In this document: one piece after another, positions 1-12,289 of the stretch | Layout: each line of letters opens with the position of its first letter | How positions within the stretch are numbered: the first letter of the stretch is position 1 | Source of the DNA: Elmis aenea | Lineage: Eukaryota > Arthropoda > Insecta > Coleoptera > Elmidae | Direction of reading: 5' to 3' | DNA: 64,000 nt | NCBI GenBank assembly: GCA_947652605.1 | Contig: OX393579.1 | Coordinates: forward strand, 50,350,970-50,414,969 | Notes under the pieces: generated by a model | Databases searched by the model: none | Seen by the model: the letters and a program-made list of their open reading frames with translations, nothing else | Told to the model about the DNA's origin: nothing | Translations under genes and position numbers: made by a program

Positions 1-2740
1 GGTTGAAGGCATGAATTTTTATCAAAAAAAATTATGGCGACTTAGTAAGAATTATTTTTTGAAAGGATGCTGTTTTCCAAGGCTAACATTATGAATTTTA
101 TAGCTATTGAAAGTTTAACCCACCGCAACTAACAGAACGCTCTGTATCTTGGCTCGTAGTGACCTGATCTTAATAAACAGAACGGCATTTGATAGCTAAT
201 AAATCCAAAATTAACGCCTTATACAAGTTTTTTATGACATGCAAACGTTGAGGAGCAGCAAATAAAAATATATTTTTGTATGTCTTTTTGAACATGTACT
301 TTGCTCCATAACATACAAAGGAAGGACCCAATTTGTAAAATAGTGAGGTAATAAAAAATTTGACAGTTGTTAATCTTTATGAATATCAAATCTCTAGCTG
401 AGAATTAATCATCCACTAAAAATTCGCGAAACACTGATGAATATCGTCATTTCACGTTAATTTCCTATTAAATATCACGCCGTTTAATCTAACACACACG
501 AAGAAGCCAACGTAAATGTTAAAAAGAGGTTAATTTTAATACGTTTCTAAACACCATTGAAAAGAAAGAAGCGCGGAACATGCGAATCGGTTAACAAAGT
601 CGGAAGACATCTCGATGGAAGCAAAAAATTGTTCTGTACGCTGAACATTTTTAATCCGCCAGTTATACAATCTGACAGAGTAATTCGACAAACAATGCGT
701 CTCGTTAATTATTATCCCGTATTCTTTGGACGTACAATGAACGCAGACGCACGCTGACTGTGCAGAAAGTAAACAGAAATATCCTGATTAAAAAGAGTGG
801 GGTGTTGTCACCGTCACAAAACGGCTATTGATATGAACGAAAGTAAAAAGCATGCAGCTCGCGTGATTAATTCAATAATTCACCATTGGGGGAGATAAAT
901 TAAAAGTCTTGTATCGATGAGTTAAGAAAAGACGGATAAACGTCACAACCTTTCAACTGTTACCGGTAATGCATAAAAAATAATTTCGAAAAAAATCAGA
1001 ATAAGTGCGCTAGGGGCGGGCGTACTAGAACTCAGTTACACCCGGTATAAAAGACGAAATTGTAATAGTTAAAAGTTTTTTTTTAATGAACCCGTATTTT
1101 TGAAAGCGAAGTTGAAATAAATCAGAAATGTTTCAATATCAAATTTCGCCTTTGCAAGTGTTAGTCGAAAATTCACTCCTGGTCAAGCTAAAGAGTTCAA
1201 GAATTTGCTTAACGCTGTATGAGAGCTCGGCATATGCTTATCTTAAAAGTATTCTTTTTTTTCTTCTAAAACAAGTGTGATTTAAATAACAAGAAAAAAA
1301 GTAAGTTCCAAAAATTCGCGGCATTCGGTTAGCTGATCTGAGAATTGCTCGCCGACGCGACCTTAACAGATGGTGCTAATTGCATTACTTTCCAAGTTTA
1401 GGAATATTTTGCGCCATATAAATTATAAATAAGATACAGAGATTAGTAACTGGATTGAAATATTAGTAGCTGGTTTCCTTGTAGCTGCGAATGTTTTATA
1501 AGTTTTTATTAAAACTGTTAACAAACTCTAGCGGTCGTAGGTTCTGGTGTTGCTTGCGATGGTAGTGGTGACTTCTTGCGATAAATGTAATAATTAATGA
1601 GTAAGTGACAACTGGTTTTGTGCGTCGTTTCCACATGCGTTGTGGAAATTGTGGAAAGTCCTATAGAGATGCGATGCAAGCTTATAATATATCAACATTA
1701 AATTAATGGGGAATTTTCTCTCCACAGTCTGAGTTTTTGCATTTATTCAAAGTTAGATCGACTTTTTAGAACCAATAGTTTTTATTGTTAATAAAATTTT
1801 ATTTTCAGGCCCCAAGTATTAAAAAAAGTGGTTTAGCTCTTCGATATAAAGTATAAGTATAAAGTATAAAGTCTAGATTGTAGATTAAAATTTTAGAGGT
1901 ACATTATGCGTGTTTTTGATTTAATTTAGCTGCATACAATGATATTTTTTAGAATTAAAAAAAATCAATTTAATAATTAGTTAGTGGGTGATGGTATATT
2001 AGTTATCGAGTAATTTAGTTGTATTTTTATAGGCTTATATTACTTGGAAAAATGTTTTTCTGTCTCTTGAATCGTAATTTATTGAGTATATTTTAGTTTT
2101 ACTTTGGTATAGTGGGCATATTTTCAATATTACGACGGATTCTGGGAAAATACTATAGGCGTACAATGACGCATTATAAATAAACGCATCTACATTAGCG
2201 AACTTGGGCCATTTTTACGTTTGTGTTGCACCGCCAATGACTCTTGATTAATTTAGATCCGGTCTAATGACGTGTGTATGAACACCACCATTGATATTAA
2301 ACAGGCCTTATCATCGTATTCCTGGAAATGTGTTTTATTTTTCGTAGTCTGCAGTATTTGATGATGCGTTGACGTATTCTACAAAGAAATATGTTGTAAT
2401 CATTGGCGAAGGTTGTTGGATTATTTGATTTTGGAACTTTACATACATGTTTTAATTTGTTCTTTTCCGAGTAAAAATTGTTGAGTGGTAACGAAATCAA
2501 AATTTAAAATCTAAAAGTTGTAACGTAACCTTTGTTCACGTGAGATATTTTTGTTAATACAGCGACGAATCGTCGTTTATTTGTTCATTTTGTCGATTTA
2601 GGAGTTTTTATTACGGTTATTTTACACCTCCTTGTTTTAAATACAAACTGACTCCCATAACAGGTTGAAAAATGATGCTTTTTTTCGTTTTAAACTGCTT
2701 GTACATTTTTTAAATATTGTATATCGACTATTCACAAATT
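1..2740. other. No gene seen; AT-rich unique sequence
   Basis: Both strands carry only short ORFs without recognisable motifs. A 66-codon ORF at 557-757 (+) has no flanking splice signals or family resemblance. There are no clear terminal inverted repeats. If the gene reading above is right, this is intron upstream of the exon at 5268. Confidence 0.5.
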
Positions 2741-2829
2741 TTCGGTCCATGGTGCTATCCTATGTAATTGCCCGTTGCGTCCTTGTCAACCTTTACTTAT
2801 CTTACGATTAGTGTGTACCGGTTATAAGA

Positions 2830-3181
2830 CCTTTACTCACCTACCAATTTGTCGGTACAACCGACCGACCGTTCAGATAAATTGTTTAATGTGTAGTCTG
2901 TCACCCGACCAACCCGATAGTTGTACAAGTTGGAACGGTCGGGTGGCCAGATCATCCAACAAGCCAACCGCCCCACCACAATCTTCTAGATAAGGACTAT
3001 TAAACCGAAAATTTAACGCTATTTATAAATTTGTTATCCACAAAATGGCATCAGAGCCAACATAATAAAAAAAGTTATGACGTTTATGCTGTGTTGGTTG
3101 GACTGGTCGGGAGGTGTGTAGACAACACCCAACACGGAGTTCCCGAAGGTCGGCTCCGACAAGTTGGATAATGAGTAGAGG
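2830..3181. repeat. Imperfect inverted-repeat element, possibly a MITE
   Basis: The left 26 bases (2830-2855, starting CCTTTACTCA) and the right 26 bases (3156-3181, ending TGAGTAGAGG) are inverted copies with 20 of 26 positions matching. The interior holds several GGTCGG/CCGACC boxes in both orientations. I found no convincing target-site duplication, so the boundaries and the family are uncertain. Confidence 0.3.
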
Positions 3182-3268
3182 CCTTTAACGTGCAAATTTT
3201 ATCACGAAATAGTTTTTTGAAAGGCAAAACACTGACATTGTAACACAACTCAAGTGATGACAATAATA

Positions 3269-4496
3269 CAAGGGTGGATTGAAAAATTTCCGGAATGACA
3301 ATGAAACTAAAGTAGATTGATTTAAGTTATATTTTATTTTTCAACATAATCCCCTTAAAGTTCAACGAACTTGGTTCAACGTCTCTCCAGTTTTTCGATT
3401 TCCTTCGGAAACCTCTTCCAGGTTTCCAAAATAATCTTTTGTAGCGTCGATTACCTCTTCATTCGACCGAAATCTTTTTCCAGCCAAAAATTTTCTGAGC
3501 TTGAAGAATAGACGGAAATCCGAAGGAGCCAAATCAGGTGAATACGGTGGATGCGGAAGGACATCGAATCTCAGTTCTGCCAATTTTTGTTTCACGATTG
3601 CGCTCGAACGAACGGGTGCACTGTCTTGATAAAACAACATTTTTTATTGACCATTCCCGGCCGTTTTTCCTGAATTGCGGCTTTCGGCTTGTCCAAGAGT
3701 GTTGCGCAATATTGTTGGTCACGATTGGTATTTCCTTTTTCAAAGGAAAGATTCCTTTGGAATCACAAAATACTGACACCATCACGTTTCTGGCCGATTG
3801 AATGGTCTTTGCCTTCTTTAGATCCGATTCACCATGTCCAATCCACTGTTTAGATTGTATTTTGGTTTCCGGTATGTAGTGGTGAATCCAGGTCTCAACC
3901 ATAGTCACAAATCGTCTCTTAAAATACATTGGACTTCTCTAAAACACATTCAAATTATTGGCCGAGTTTAGTGCTCAAATGCGTTTTTGTTCTGGATTGA
4001 GCATCTTGCTGAAAGCTTTTTTGAACCCAATTCATCATGTAAAATATACACAACTCGTTCATGAGACATGCCCACAGCTTAAACCATGTCATGAATTTTA
4101 TTCACATTTTTTGGTGTTGTAACGGTTTTTGAACGTACTGATCGTGGATGATCACTTGTTTGTGTGCAGCTATGCTTGAATCCTGAAACTTATAAACTCA
4201 TCGTGGAAAACGAAGGTGATGAATCACTAAGAACAGCATCCAATCTTGATTTGATTTCCTTAGCGGGTTTTCCCTCCAAATGAAAAAACTTGATGACCTC
4301 TCGAATTAATTTTTTATCCATAATTTAAAAGGCACAGAATTACTCAAGTAAAAGCTTTTCAAAACGACTATTTGACAGATCGATTTAAAGTTTGCAGTTA
4401 ATTCATATGTAAGAGTTGCCAATATAACGACATGAAAATATTTCTAAAAAAGATACCCCTTAGGGGCCATTCCTAAAACAGTTTGATCCACCCTCG
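3269..4496 (-). mobile_element. Full-length but decayed mariner element
   Basis: The ends are inverted repeats (CAAGGGTGGATT at 3269; its complement ends at 4496 as AATCCACCCTCG-like sequence with changes) flanked by TA at 3267-3268 and 4497-4498. The length of about 1.23 kb is usual for mariner. The transposase gene lies on the minus strand between 4321 and 3362 and is broken. TIRs, TA duplication and transposase together make the assignment firm. Confidence 0.85.
3362..4321 (-). pseudogene. Mariner transposase pseudogene
   Basis: Mariner transposase is a cut-and-paste DNA transposase with a DD34D catalytic triad. The start at 4321 reads MDKKLIREVIKFFHLEGKPA, the first helix-turn-helix. Towards the middle, VTMVETWIHHYIPE is the mariner first-aspartate motif with the aspartate changed to valine. 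The second and third aspartates are still visible in YQDSA and SPDLAPSDFRLF, and the C-terminal KRFRSNEEV follows. The reading frame is broken into at least three parts (3534-3929, 3362-3640 and the N-terminal part up to 4321). With the first catalytic residue lost and frameshifts present, it cannot make active enzyme. Confidence 0.85.
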
Positions 4497-4498
4497 TA

Positions 4499-5267
4499 TT
4501 TCAAGGGTCAGTATTCTCATAAAAGTCCACATTATTTGATATTTTTAAAAATGGCCAAGGTTTATGTAAATTACAGAGAAGTCTACATTTTGTATTTCTA
4601 ATTGTCATGGTAGTTATGTTATAAATTTCCGTTTTATTTTTTTTATTTTGCAATTTGTGGCCTGTTTGTTTTTAAACGTTTTCCTGGAACGCCGCTTCTC
4701 ATTAAATGTTTCAACAGTTTTAATTTGAAAGTATGTTGGCAATAATGGGTGATTATGGCTCTAGCTACTGTATTTAAATATCTTTGCTAATTGGAATATT
4801 TGTAATGTGGTTTCACTACCCTTTTATAGCCACCTATTATGCTTTTATACGCGTGCAGGTTCTCCGTTTTGTACGAGCTATTCTCGAGATGGGACTAATT
4901 ACTTTATATTTGAGAACATCAACTTTTCTCACCTTTTGAATGGATATTTTGAAATGTTATCCGCAAAAACGTATTATTACTTTTAAATAGCGTTGTTACT
5001 TGTTGCGTTTTAAGGGAAAATTTTTATATTAAAACAGTAATTACTTCACATAAAAATGTCTAAACAATAACATTTTAGCGTTGTGTTCCATGCATAATAT
5101 TAATAATGTTTTGAACGGCCGACTTCCGCATTGTTTAAGAAACTTATTACTATACTTTGCGTATTGTCATTCGCAAATCCCGCTTTAAACGCTTGTTTTA
5201 ATGAGCTTTCAAAATTAACTGAATACTCGTGAAGGTGTATAAAGTAATAAATATTTTTTTATTTTAG
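4499..5267. other. No feature seen
   Basis: This is AT-rich sequence between the mariner and the exon at 5268. Only the T-rich tract and acceptor immediately before 5268 can be assigned a role. Confidence 0.5.
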
Positions 5268-5413
5268 TATGGAAAGCTTCCAAGAAGCAGCCTTGCAAAT
5301 GCTGAAGGAATTCAGGGCCCTGCTGCAACATTCGCCCGTTCCTCTTCCATGCAATAGATTTTTGCAGTTGCTGGCTCTGAATATGTTTGCAGTCGACAGC
5401 ACACAGCTGAAAG
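5268..5413 (+). CDS. Smg6: Internal exon of an SMG6/EST1A-like gene
   Basis: This 146-bp exon is bounded by a T-rich acceptor (ATTTTAG at 5261-5267) and a donor (AAG/GTAGGA at 5413/5414). It starts with the last base of a split codon, gives 48 codons beginning MESFQEAALQ, and leaves one base (G), so the exon is phase 1 at its 3' end. The peptide (EFRALLQHSPVPLP, then RFLQLLALNMFAVDSTQLK) resembles, from memory of the family, the helical EST1 region of SMG6. SMG6 is the PIN-domain endonuclease that cleaves nonsense-mediated-decay targets and is linked to telomerase in some species. The codons run into stops soon after the donor, as expected for an intron. The ATG inside is not a gene start, because splice signals flank both sides. 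SMG5 or SMG7 are less likely alternatives. No other exon was found upstream in the window. Confidence 0.62.
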
Positions 5414-5874
5414 GTAGGAAAAATATTTTAAACTATTTGAACATCTGCTTGTAGAAGGTAGTCATCCGCAAAATGGTCTTGATATTCTGGACAAATATGA
5501 GATTTTTTTTCAGAATTTTGAATTAATTTGGGTTAGAACAGTTTTATGTTTAAACAATGATATTAAGCTTTAATTGTAAGGACGAGTATTTGTCGTAGTT
5601 AATAGCATGTGTGATGTAAAGGGCGCAAATGTGATTGATTTGGTCTAAAGTTAACATGACCTAATATTAAAAAAAAACACCAAATCATTAAGAATGTATT
5701 TGCTATTTTTCGGTCAGTATTTTTAAACATTTTTAACCAGTTTTTTAAATAACTGGTCAGTAGGCAGCGTGTTCCACTATTTTGTAGCAGGACTTTAACA
5801 GTCGATAGAAAAACTTATTTTAAAGCGAATATTCCATATCAACATGGCTCCATAAACGCTTGATTTTAAAGATA

Positions 5875-6641
5875 CAGGGTGTTGAAATTTTCGAAAAAAT
5901 AACGATAATGTTTAACCGTTTCTCAACCAGTAGATATATTTCAACCAAATTTGGTATATAGTACCACCTTACAGGTTACCACATTCGGTGAGAATGTCAA
6001 GCCCCAAAAGCAACCAGTGGCGGAGTTGTAGGGGTTCACTTTCAATGACTTTTATAAAAAAAACTAGTACGGCCCTGTTCAAAATCAAACTCGAACAAGT
6101 TTTTGGGTAGAGCATTTTATTCCAAACAAAAAGTGTCTGTTGACTTTTCTTTGTGAAACTTTAAACATCGATAACTTATTTTTTTAAATACAACACCCTA
6201 TATTTTTTTACACTGTCTTATAGAAGATTTAATTGTCTTTCTAAAACGTGCAGGCTGTTTTCCACCTAAAATTGATGTTTTCCGAGATATCGCGATGTTA
6301 TTGTTAATTATTAGGGCAAAGTAATTTTTTCGAGTAGGCTATGAAGGTAGACAGCGGTAATTTGAAACAATTGAAAGAAAAAAAAACAAGAAACTTATGA
6401 TTTTATCTTTTGTTTACGCATTTGTGACCGTTTTTAATAAAGAGGAATCAAAAAATGTTAAAAAATATAGCCAGTTCCATAAAAAAATTATTACTTGATA
6501 TGCCACTCTTTTTTGGAGCACCCCTTATGTTTGAAAATATTTTTAAAATGTAGCCCTTATTGACTTACATAATCTAACCGCGACAGAAAATGTATACCGT
6601 TTCGCCATAAAACTACGTGGCGTCCGTCGTGACTCACCCTG
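5875..6641. mobile_element. TA-flanked element with CAGGGTG ends, boundaries uncertain
   Basis: The left end CAGGGTGTTG at 5875 follows TA. A possible right end (CACCCTG ending at 6641, then TA) gives 767 bp, sharing only about 7 terminal bases. An alternative right end near 6195 (CAACACCCTATA) gives about 320 bp with a better 9-base match. There is no coding capacity. The CAGGGTG/TA signature recurs at many sites in this window. Confidence 0.4.
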
Positions 6642-6862
6642 TATAGGTTACTTTAATCGGCTTTGAAGGTTGCAGAATCGTTTTTTTTTTGACAGAAAGA
6701 CAATGTTTTTAAATGGAACGGTACTAGTACATTCTGATATTTAAATAGAGTATTTTTTTGACGAATTTAACAATAGCAATAACTTACATTTATGTTAGAA
6801 GGCTGTTTCACAAAGTTTAAATTTGTAAAAACTGTATGCATATTTTTCCTCTTATAGTAATG

Positions 6863-7130
6863 AAGTGGTTTCCAACCTTTTTGTACCTCCGTCCCCCTTT
6901 TTCATGAAAAATATTTTGCGCCCCCCTCACTTTTCGTATCAATCTAATTTCATAAATACTGTCCTGATATAATAATTATTTAATGAGCTACAAAACAAGA
7001 TACCATATTCTGTATAAATAAAGTTCTTTTTGTTTATTTGTATTCAAAAATGATATTTTAGTAACAGCTGCGTCTTGCAATAGTCTCGTGCCCCCTTAGG
7101 GGGGAGCACCCCACAGGCTGGAAGCCACTG
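6863..7130. mobile_element. hAT-type MITE
   Basis: A 268-bp element is flanked by a perfect 8-bp target-site duplication TAGTAATG (6855-6862 and 7131-7138). Its ends are inverted repeats of the CAGTGGYTTCCARCCT type (the left end begins with A instead of C). C-rich and G-rich runs face each other near the ends. It is non-coding. The 8-bp duplication and CAGTGG start are typical of hAT elements. Confidence 0.8.
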
Positions 7131-7346
7131 TAGTAATGTATAAGGTTTTCTGTTCCTTTTTAAAACAAACAAAATGATTGAGATGCAAACTATTTTATGA
7201 AAATCTGTAGTGCAATTTTTTATTCAATATGATCAGTAGGCCGAACGATTTAATAACTAATACAAAAACGGAGATTACAGAACTGTGAAACCAATGCATT
7301 TATAATTTTTTCCTTAGTTTGTAATCTTTTGTTTTATTTTTTATCT

Positions 7347-7905
7347 AGTCTGTTTTATACTATACTATTTTTTCGTTTAAGAAAATCGTATACGATTTTT
7401 AATACAAAAATTTCGTTAAAGAATTTAGCATGGAAAATATGAACCATTTACATTGTACTAATTTTTGGTACGAAAACTCCAATATATTTTGGTTACTTTT
7501 TGGTAACTTTTATCATATTTTGTTGGCACCTTGAGTAACCATGTCAAATGTTCAATTTGATCACAGAACAGAAAGCGAATCATTTTCAAATTAAACGTAA
7601 ATTTAACGCTTGTTCATTCTACATATTTATTCCTACAAAATAAATTGTGAGGGATTATAACGGTAATAAGTAGTATTTAACATCGTTTGATTGTTTCAGT
7701 TAACCTAACCCACAAATGACATGCGGTCAGATACATTTACAGTAGAATACGCATGCGCCCATGCTAAAATTGGACGCATTTAGGGCAGGTAGTAATTATT
7801 TCGTTCGAATTTTTCGTTCAAGATTTTTAATTTCTGATTGACACTGTACTAGAAAATCGTATACGATTTTCTTAAACGAAAAAATAGTATTGCATAAAAC
7901 AGACT
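7347..7905. mobile_element. Long-TIR MITE, copy 1
   Basis: A 559-bp element has ends beginning AGTCTGTTTTATAC and a long inverted repeat of about 50 bases containing TTTTTTCGTTTAAGAAAATC and a CGTATACG palindrome. It is non-coding. Two more copies lie at 19754-20797 and 20798-21342. Its superfamily is not clear; no convincing target-site duplication was found. Confidence 0.7.
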
Positions 7906-8806
7906 TAAGGTCGATAATTTTTTGCAACGCTTATTCGTTAATCAATTTTGATATTTTGACAATTTTGTTTATTTTATTTACCGTTGTTATTTTTGGTTAT
8001 TATTTGGTGGAGTGCCCTCGACTCATATTGGATATCCAGACTACAATGTATGTGTATACATTTCTACTCCCACGTCGTATCGCCGTTGAATTTTAGCAAG
8101 AAGCACTCGAAACTCGAATAATGAAATTATTGTCAATGCATGATGTAAACGGTTTTTAGTGCGCTCGTTATTAGTGCCTTGTAAGGACAACTGTCCCCAG
8201 GCAGTAATTTGCCGCGGTGGGTGTGTTTGTTTAACGTCCTCTTCATATCTCCGGATCATTTCTCGTCCGTTTTACAGTTAACCTTTACACGGGATTTCGC
8301 GTATGACTGACACTTATTATCTGATAAATATCCGATACCATTAGAAACTTGGGCTGTTTTATTATTGGATTTTTTTATGCGATAGCCCGTCGCTGTTTTT
8401 TTGCTCGGCCAACACCTAAAGCTTTGGACTTGTTTGCCTAATGTGGTTTTGGTGTTATTTTTATTTCGCAATAGTTTATTATGATGATCGGTATCTGTGC
8501 TGTGGAGGCATAACAAAAAATAACTGGATTTTGTGTTTTTAGACGTTATGATAGAGTGGAAAATAAAAGCCAACGTAAATATCTACATGAAATTTCTAAT
8601 AACTCTGCTATTAATATTGAAAACATTTTGATGTGGCCGATTTTGAAATTTTGATTTTTTTTTGTAGTAGGTAAGCATTTGAAATTTAATATACAGAGCG
8701 TTTCTTAAGTATTGCGAAAAAATTCGCGAGGTGATTCCTTATCGAAAATTAAAGGGGGACTTGTGAATACATTTTTTTCTTTAGACGCCTCCTTTCGGAG
8801 TTAGAC

Positions 8807-9333
8807 GATGATGATGATGATCGGGGGATTGGCCGTCCGTAGGACGGCCAGCCCTTATAGGGACACTTTGGTCCCTCCTGGGCGATGAGAATGGAGTTTT
8901 GGGAGTTCTGAAAGAAGAGGTTATGCAGTATCGGACGCTCAGTTGAGCTGTGTCATCAGTGAGAGTGGTTTAGTGTTTGTGGTTGGGTAGGAGGCAATGG
9001 CTAGTGGTGTTTAGAGAAAGGCTTGGGGGTGTTTTTGGAGAGAAGGCTTGGGGGTGTTTTTGAGAGGAGGCTTGGGGGCGTTTTTAGAGAGAAGGCTTGG
9101 GGGTGTTTTTAGCGATAAGGCTCGGGGGTGTTATCGATTGCTAATCGATATATTTGGGGCAGGTTGGAGGTTTTTGCCAGAAGAATGGTGGGAATGTGTC
9201 TAAGCTTCCGCGGTTTGCGCGTGTTGGGAGGCGGTGGAATAGAGAGAAGTGGGGTTATGCCGGGGACGTTGTTGTTGATGAGTCGGGTGGTGTAGTGATC
9301 TAGATTGGAGGAGATTCTCTCATTGATTGGACC
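8807..9333 (-). mobile_element. LINE 3'-end fragment inserted in the foldback element
   Basis: This 527-bp insertion is flanked by a perfect 10-bp duplication GGAGTTAGAC (8797-8806 and 9334-9343). The uninterrupted sequence in the opposite arm confirms the empty site. On the minus strand it ends in a short (ATC)n tail, which together with a target-site duplication suggests a 5'-truncated non-LTR retrotransposon or a SINE. It is much richer in G and C than its surroundings and contains an inner tandem repeat (9018-9130). I see no recognisable coding motif. Confidence 0.6.
9018..9130. repeat. Tandem repeat of about 27 bp, five units
   Basis: Five imperfect units of the type AAGGCTTGGGGGTGTTTTT lie head to tail inside the LINE-like insertion. 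Each carries a run of four or five G. Confidence 0.75.
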
Positions 9334-10125
9334 GGAGTTAGACTCCCCTAAAGAGGAGCAGTAAAATTAGGTTTTTATTTTATTTCTCAAATTTGGATAA
9401 ATGTAGGAGAATGATATTTGGTAGATGTTTTATACTTATTAAAAGGTTTCACATAGTAATATTTTCAATCATCTCCCATCTTCACAGGGGGCTGAAAAAT
9501 GTGACCCCTGTTGGTTTTTTCGGAACTTTTTGGTGGGTTAAAATTTTGCAATTTAAAATTGTTTTTGTTGGTTTTGAATGGAATTGAATAGAATTGACAA
9601 ATGTTATTTTATTCATTTTGAAATTTAAGAGTTGTCAACACGGAAACTCTTCTCAATTCTACCCAATACAAACCATGGTAACCACCAAAATGAATCGTTT
9701 TATGTTGGAATACTTAATGGTGCATGTTTTCTTATTTTATTTTTTTACCCAAAAACTGTGGGTCTCTCAGGAAAAATTAAAGAATAATAAATCAAGCTTT
9801 AGAAAAATTATTTTTAATTGCAAAATGTTAACCCACCAAAAAGTTCTGAATAAAAATCGAGCAGGGATCCCACTTTTCAGCCCCCTGTGAAGGTGTTAGA
9901 TAATTGAAAATAATATTATGGGAAACCTTTAATAAGTATAAAACATCTACCAAATATCATTCTCCTACTTTTATCCAAATTTGAGAAATGAAATAAAACC
10001 TCTTTAGGGGGGGTGTAACTCCGAAAGAAGACGTCTAATGGAAAAATTTTGTGTAAAAGCACCCCCTTAATTTTCGACAAGGAATCACCTCACGATTTTT
10101 CTCTCAATATTTAAGAAACACCCTG

Positions 10126-12285
10126 TATAGGGTTCATCAAACGTTTGGATTCATGGGCAAATAGCATTTGGTCTGTATTCTATCTAATCACATAATAGTT
10201 TATACTCCCACATCTAACAGTAGAGGGTCTTATGACTAAATAAATAATAAATAGTTTAGACGAGGTAAAACTAAATGGTCACCTAGATCTCCAGACTCAA
10301 CGCTTCTTGATTTTTTTTATATCTGCAATCAATCGTTAACAAAAATCTATTCACAACTATTGGTGTACTAACGGAGGCAATCATATTTACATGTGATGCC
10401 TTTAGAAGGATTCAAATATCCTGTAGTCATGCGTATGCGTACTAAGATACTTCAGTTCGAAGACGACCAACTTGAGCATTTGCTGTAATGTTTGTTTTTA
10501 AATAGAACATGTAGCCTGTTTTTCTAGGGATTCAGAATACAAAAATAATTATACTAACTATAGGGAAATTTCACTTATATTTGTTATCTCGGTGACTTAT
10601 ATTTTTACTTAGGATATATAATTTCGCACAGAGGTCAACGAATCGCCATTTTTTATTACTGTAAAGTGACTTAAGTCACTTTCCAAATAATAGTTTCTAA
10701 AAATTACGTAGTCTACTAATGTTGATTTTGTCCGTGTTTTACTGAAGTGATGTTGATAAGATAGTACATATAATTTAAGAAAATTGGTGAGTATATTATA
10801 TAATATACCTTAGTAATTTATATTATATATTTAATTCTAAGTTTAGTTAAGTATTTTTTTATCATTATTAATATGCATAAAATACATAAGTAATAAGTAA
10901 ATTTATCTGTATATTTTGAAATATAATATAAGTAATTTATTTTACGTATTACATATAAAAGTTTATTTATGTATTAAATCATTTTCCTTAAGAGAAGTGA
11001 TGAAGTTTTCGGACATTTCACTTTGTTTTAAGTAATTGGGGGTTTACGTGGAAGCAAATCTATCATTATCCTATTTTCAAAATTAATGTATTTGTTGTTT
11101 TGTTAAACAATAAAATTTCTATTGACGAAAGTAGTAATGATTTTAATAGAAATTGCAAGTAAAATGTTTAAAAGATAAAAATACTATACATTTTTGTAAT
11201 CGTGAACAGCTATAACCTATTTTTTTGCAAAAAGCGACTAATGTCACATTCAAAATAGACGGCCCAAATGTACGTGTCGTTTTTTGAGAAAAGAAAGAAT
11301 GGCAAAATATCGCATTTAAAAAAAATTATAACGTAGTGGGCTATTGAATTAACGATAAAAATATCGTTAATTTCTGTTTTAGTATTTAATAAATTCTAAC
11401 GTATTTGTGTTATTCCGTGTTAGAAATGACTTTTGGTTTTATATTATGCTGTGGGAGCCGAAAACCAACGCAAACTCTAGAATGTAGTTTCAAATAAATC
11501 TGTGATTCTTTTTGAAAATATTTTAATGTGGTGTATTTTGACGTTCATGGGTAATTAAATTTTTATTTGTGTATCTTGGATGAAATATTGTAAAACTAGA
11601 TTTTAATATACAATGTGTGCAAATAATAAGGTTCGCCATTGCGAACTTCCAAATTGTAATGTAGACTTACTTTATACACACTTTATAGATCAACTAAGCG
11701 ACGCATTTTCATGTTCCATGGAACACCAGATATGTTTAAAAACGTTGGTCAATACATAAACATACAAATGCGAGGAAATAATTTAACATCGGATTCTGGT
11801 AAATCTGTACCTATTAGTTATGAGGAACCGGAAATAATTTGATCCACAGGGGGTGAATACGGTTGAATTTTTTTGTATGGGTGACCATGAAAAATATATA
11901 AAAACGGTTGTAGAAACCGTTTCGATACCGTTCTTAAATTCTTCGTCTTTATACGAGAATCCATCCACTTTTCACCTTGACATAACAAAAAAAAAAAACA
12001 GTCTGCTCCAAATTGCTTTTCCATTGTCACCGAGCGTACTGTTATAAATCTTCTTGATGAATACGTTTATGAGAGGTTTTAGTGCTGTCTGTAGAGCACA
12101 AAGATTAATAACTAATATATTCACGTTAATACAAAGTTAATTACCCACTAGACGATACTATGAAATACAATGAGAGCCATTAGTTTATTTACGATTATGG
12201 ATAGTGTTAACTGACCACGTTAGTGTTAAGATCTTTTTAGAGGTCATTAGGAGATTTAACTACCAAACACCAACAAATAAAGCAC
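10126..12285. other. No gene seen; AT-rich, one perfect palindrome
   Basis: The stretch is largely AT-rich with no supported gene or element. A perfect 20-bp palindrome, AAAGTGACTTAAGTCACTTT, lies at 10663-10682. Overlapping short ORFs near 11.8-12.0 kb on both strands have no motif and look like chance. Confidence 0.5.
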
Positions 12286-12289
12286 ATCG

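Larger units (their letters stand above)
8694..10125. mobile_element. Foldback (long inverted repeat) element, TA-flanked
   Basis: The left arm starts at 8694 (CAGAGCGTTTCTTAAG after TA) and the right arm ends at 10125 (CTTAAGAAACACCCTG-like, then TA). Inverted similarity runs for several hundred bases: the block around 9480-9580 is repeated in reverse at about 9815-9900, and the block before 8806 is repeated at 10020-10120. The left arm is split by a 527-bp insertion (8807-9333). It has no transposase. A second copy keeping mostly the right arm is at about 38613-39985. Confidence 0.75.

Noticed and set aside
557..757. 66-codon ORF on the + strand
   Set aside because: No domain, no splice or promoter context, and the length is ordinary for chance.
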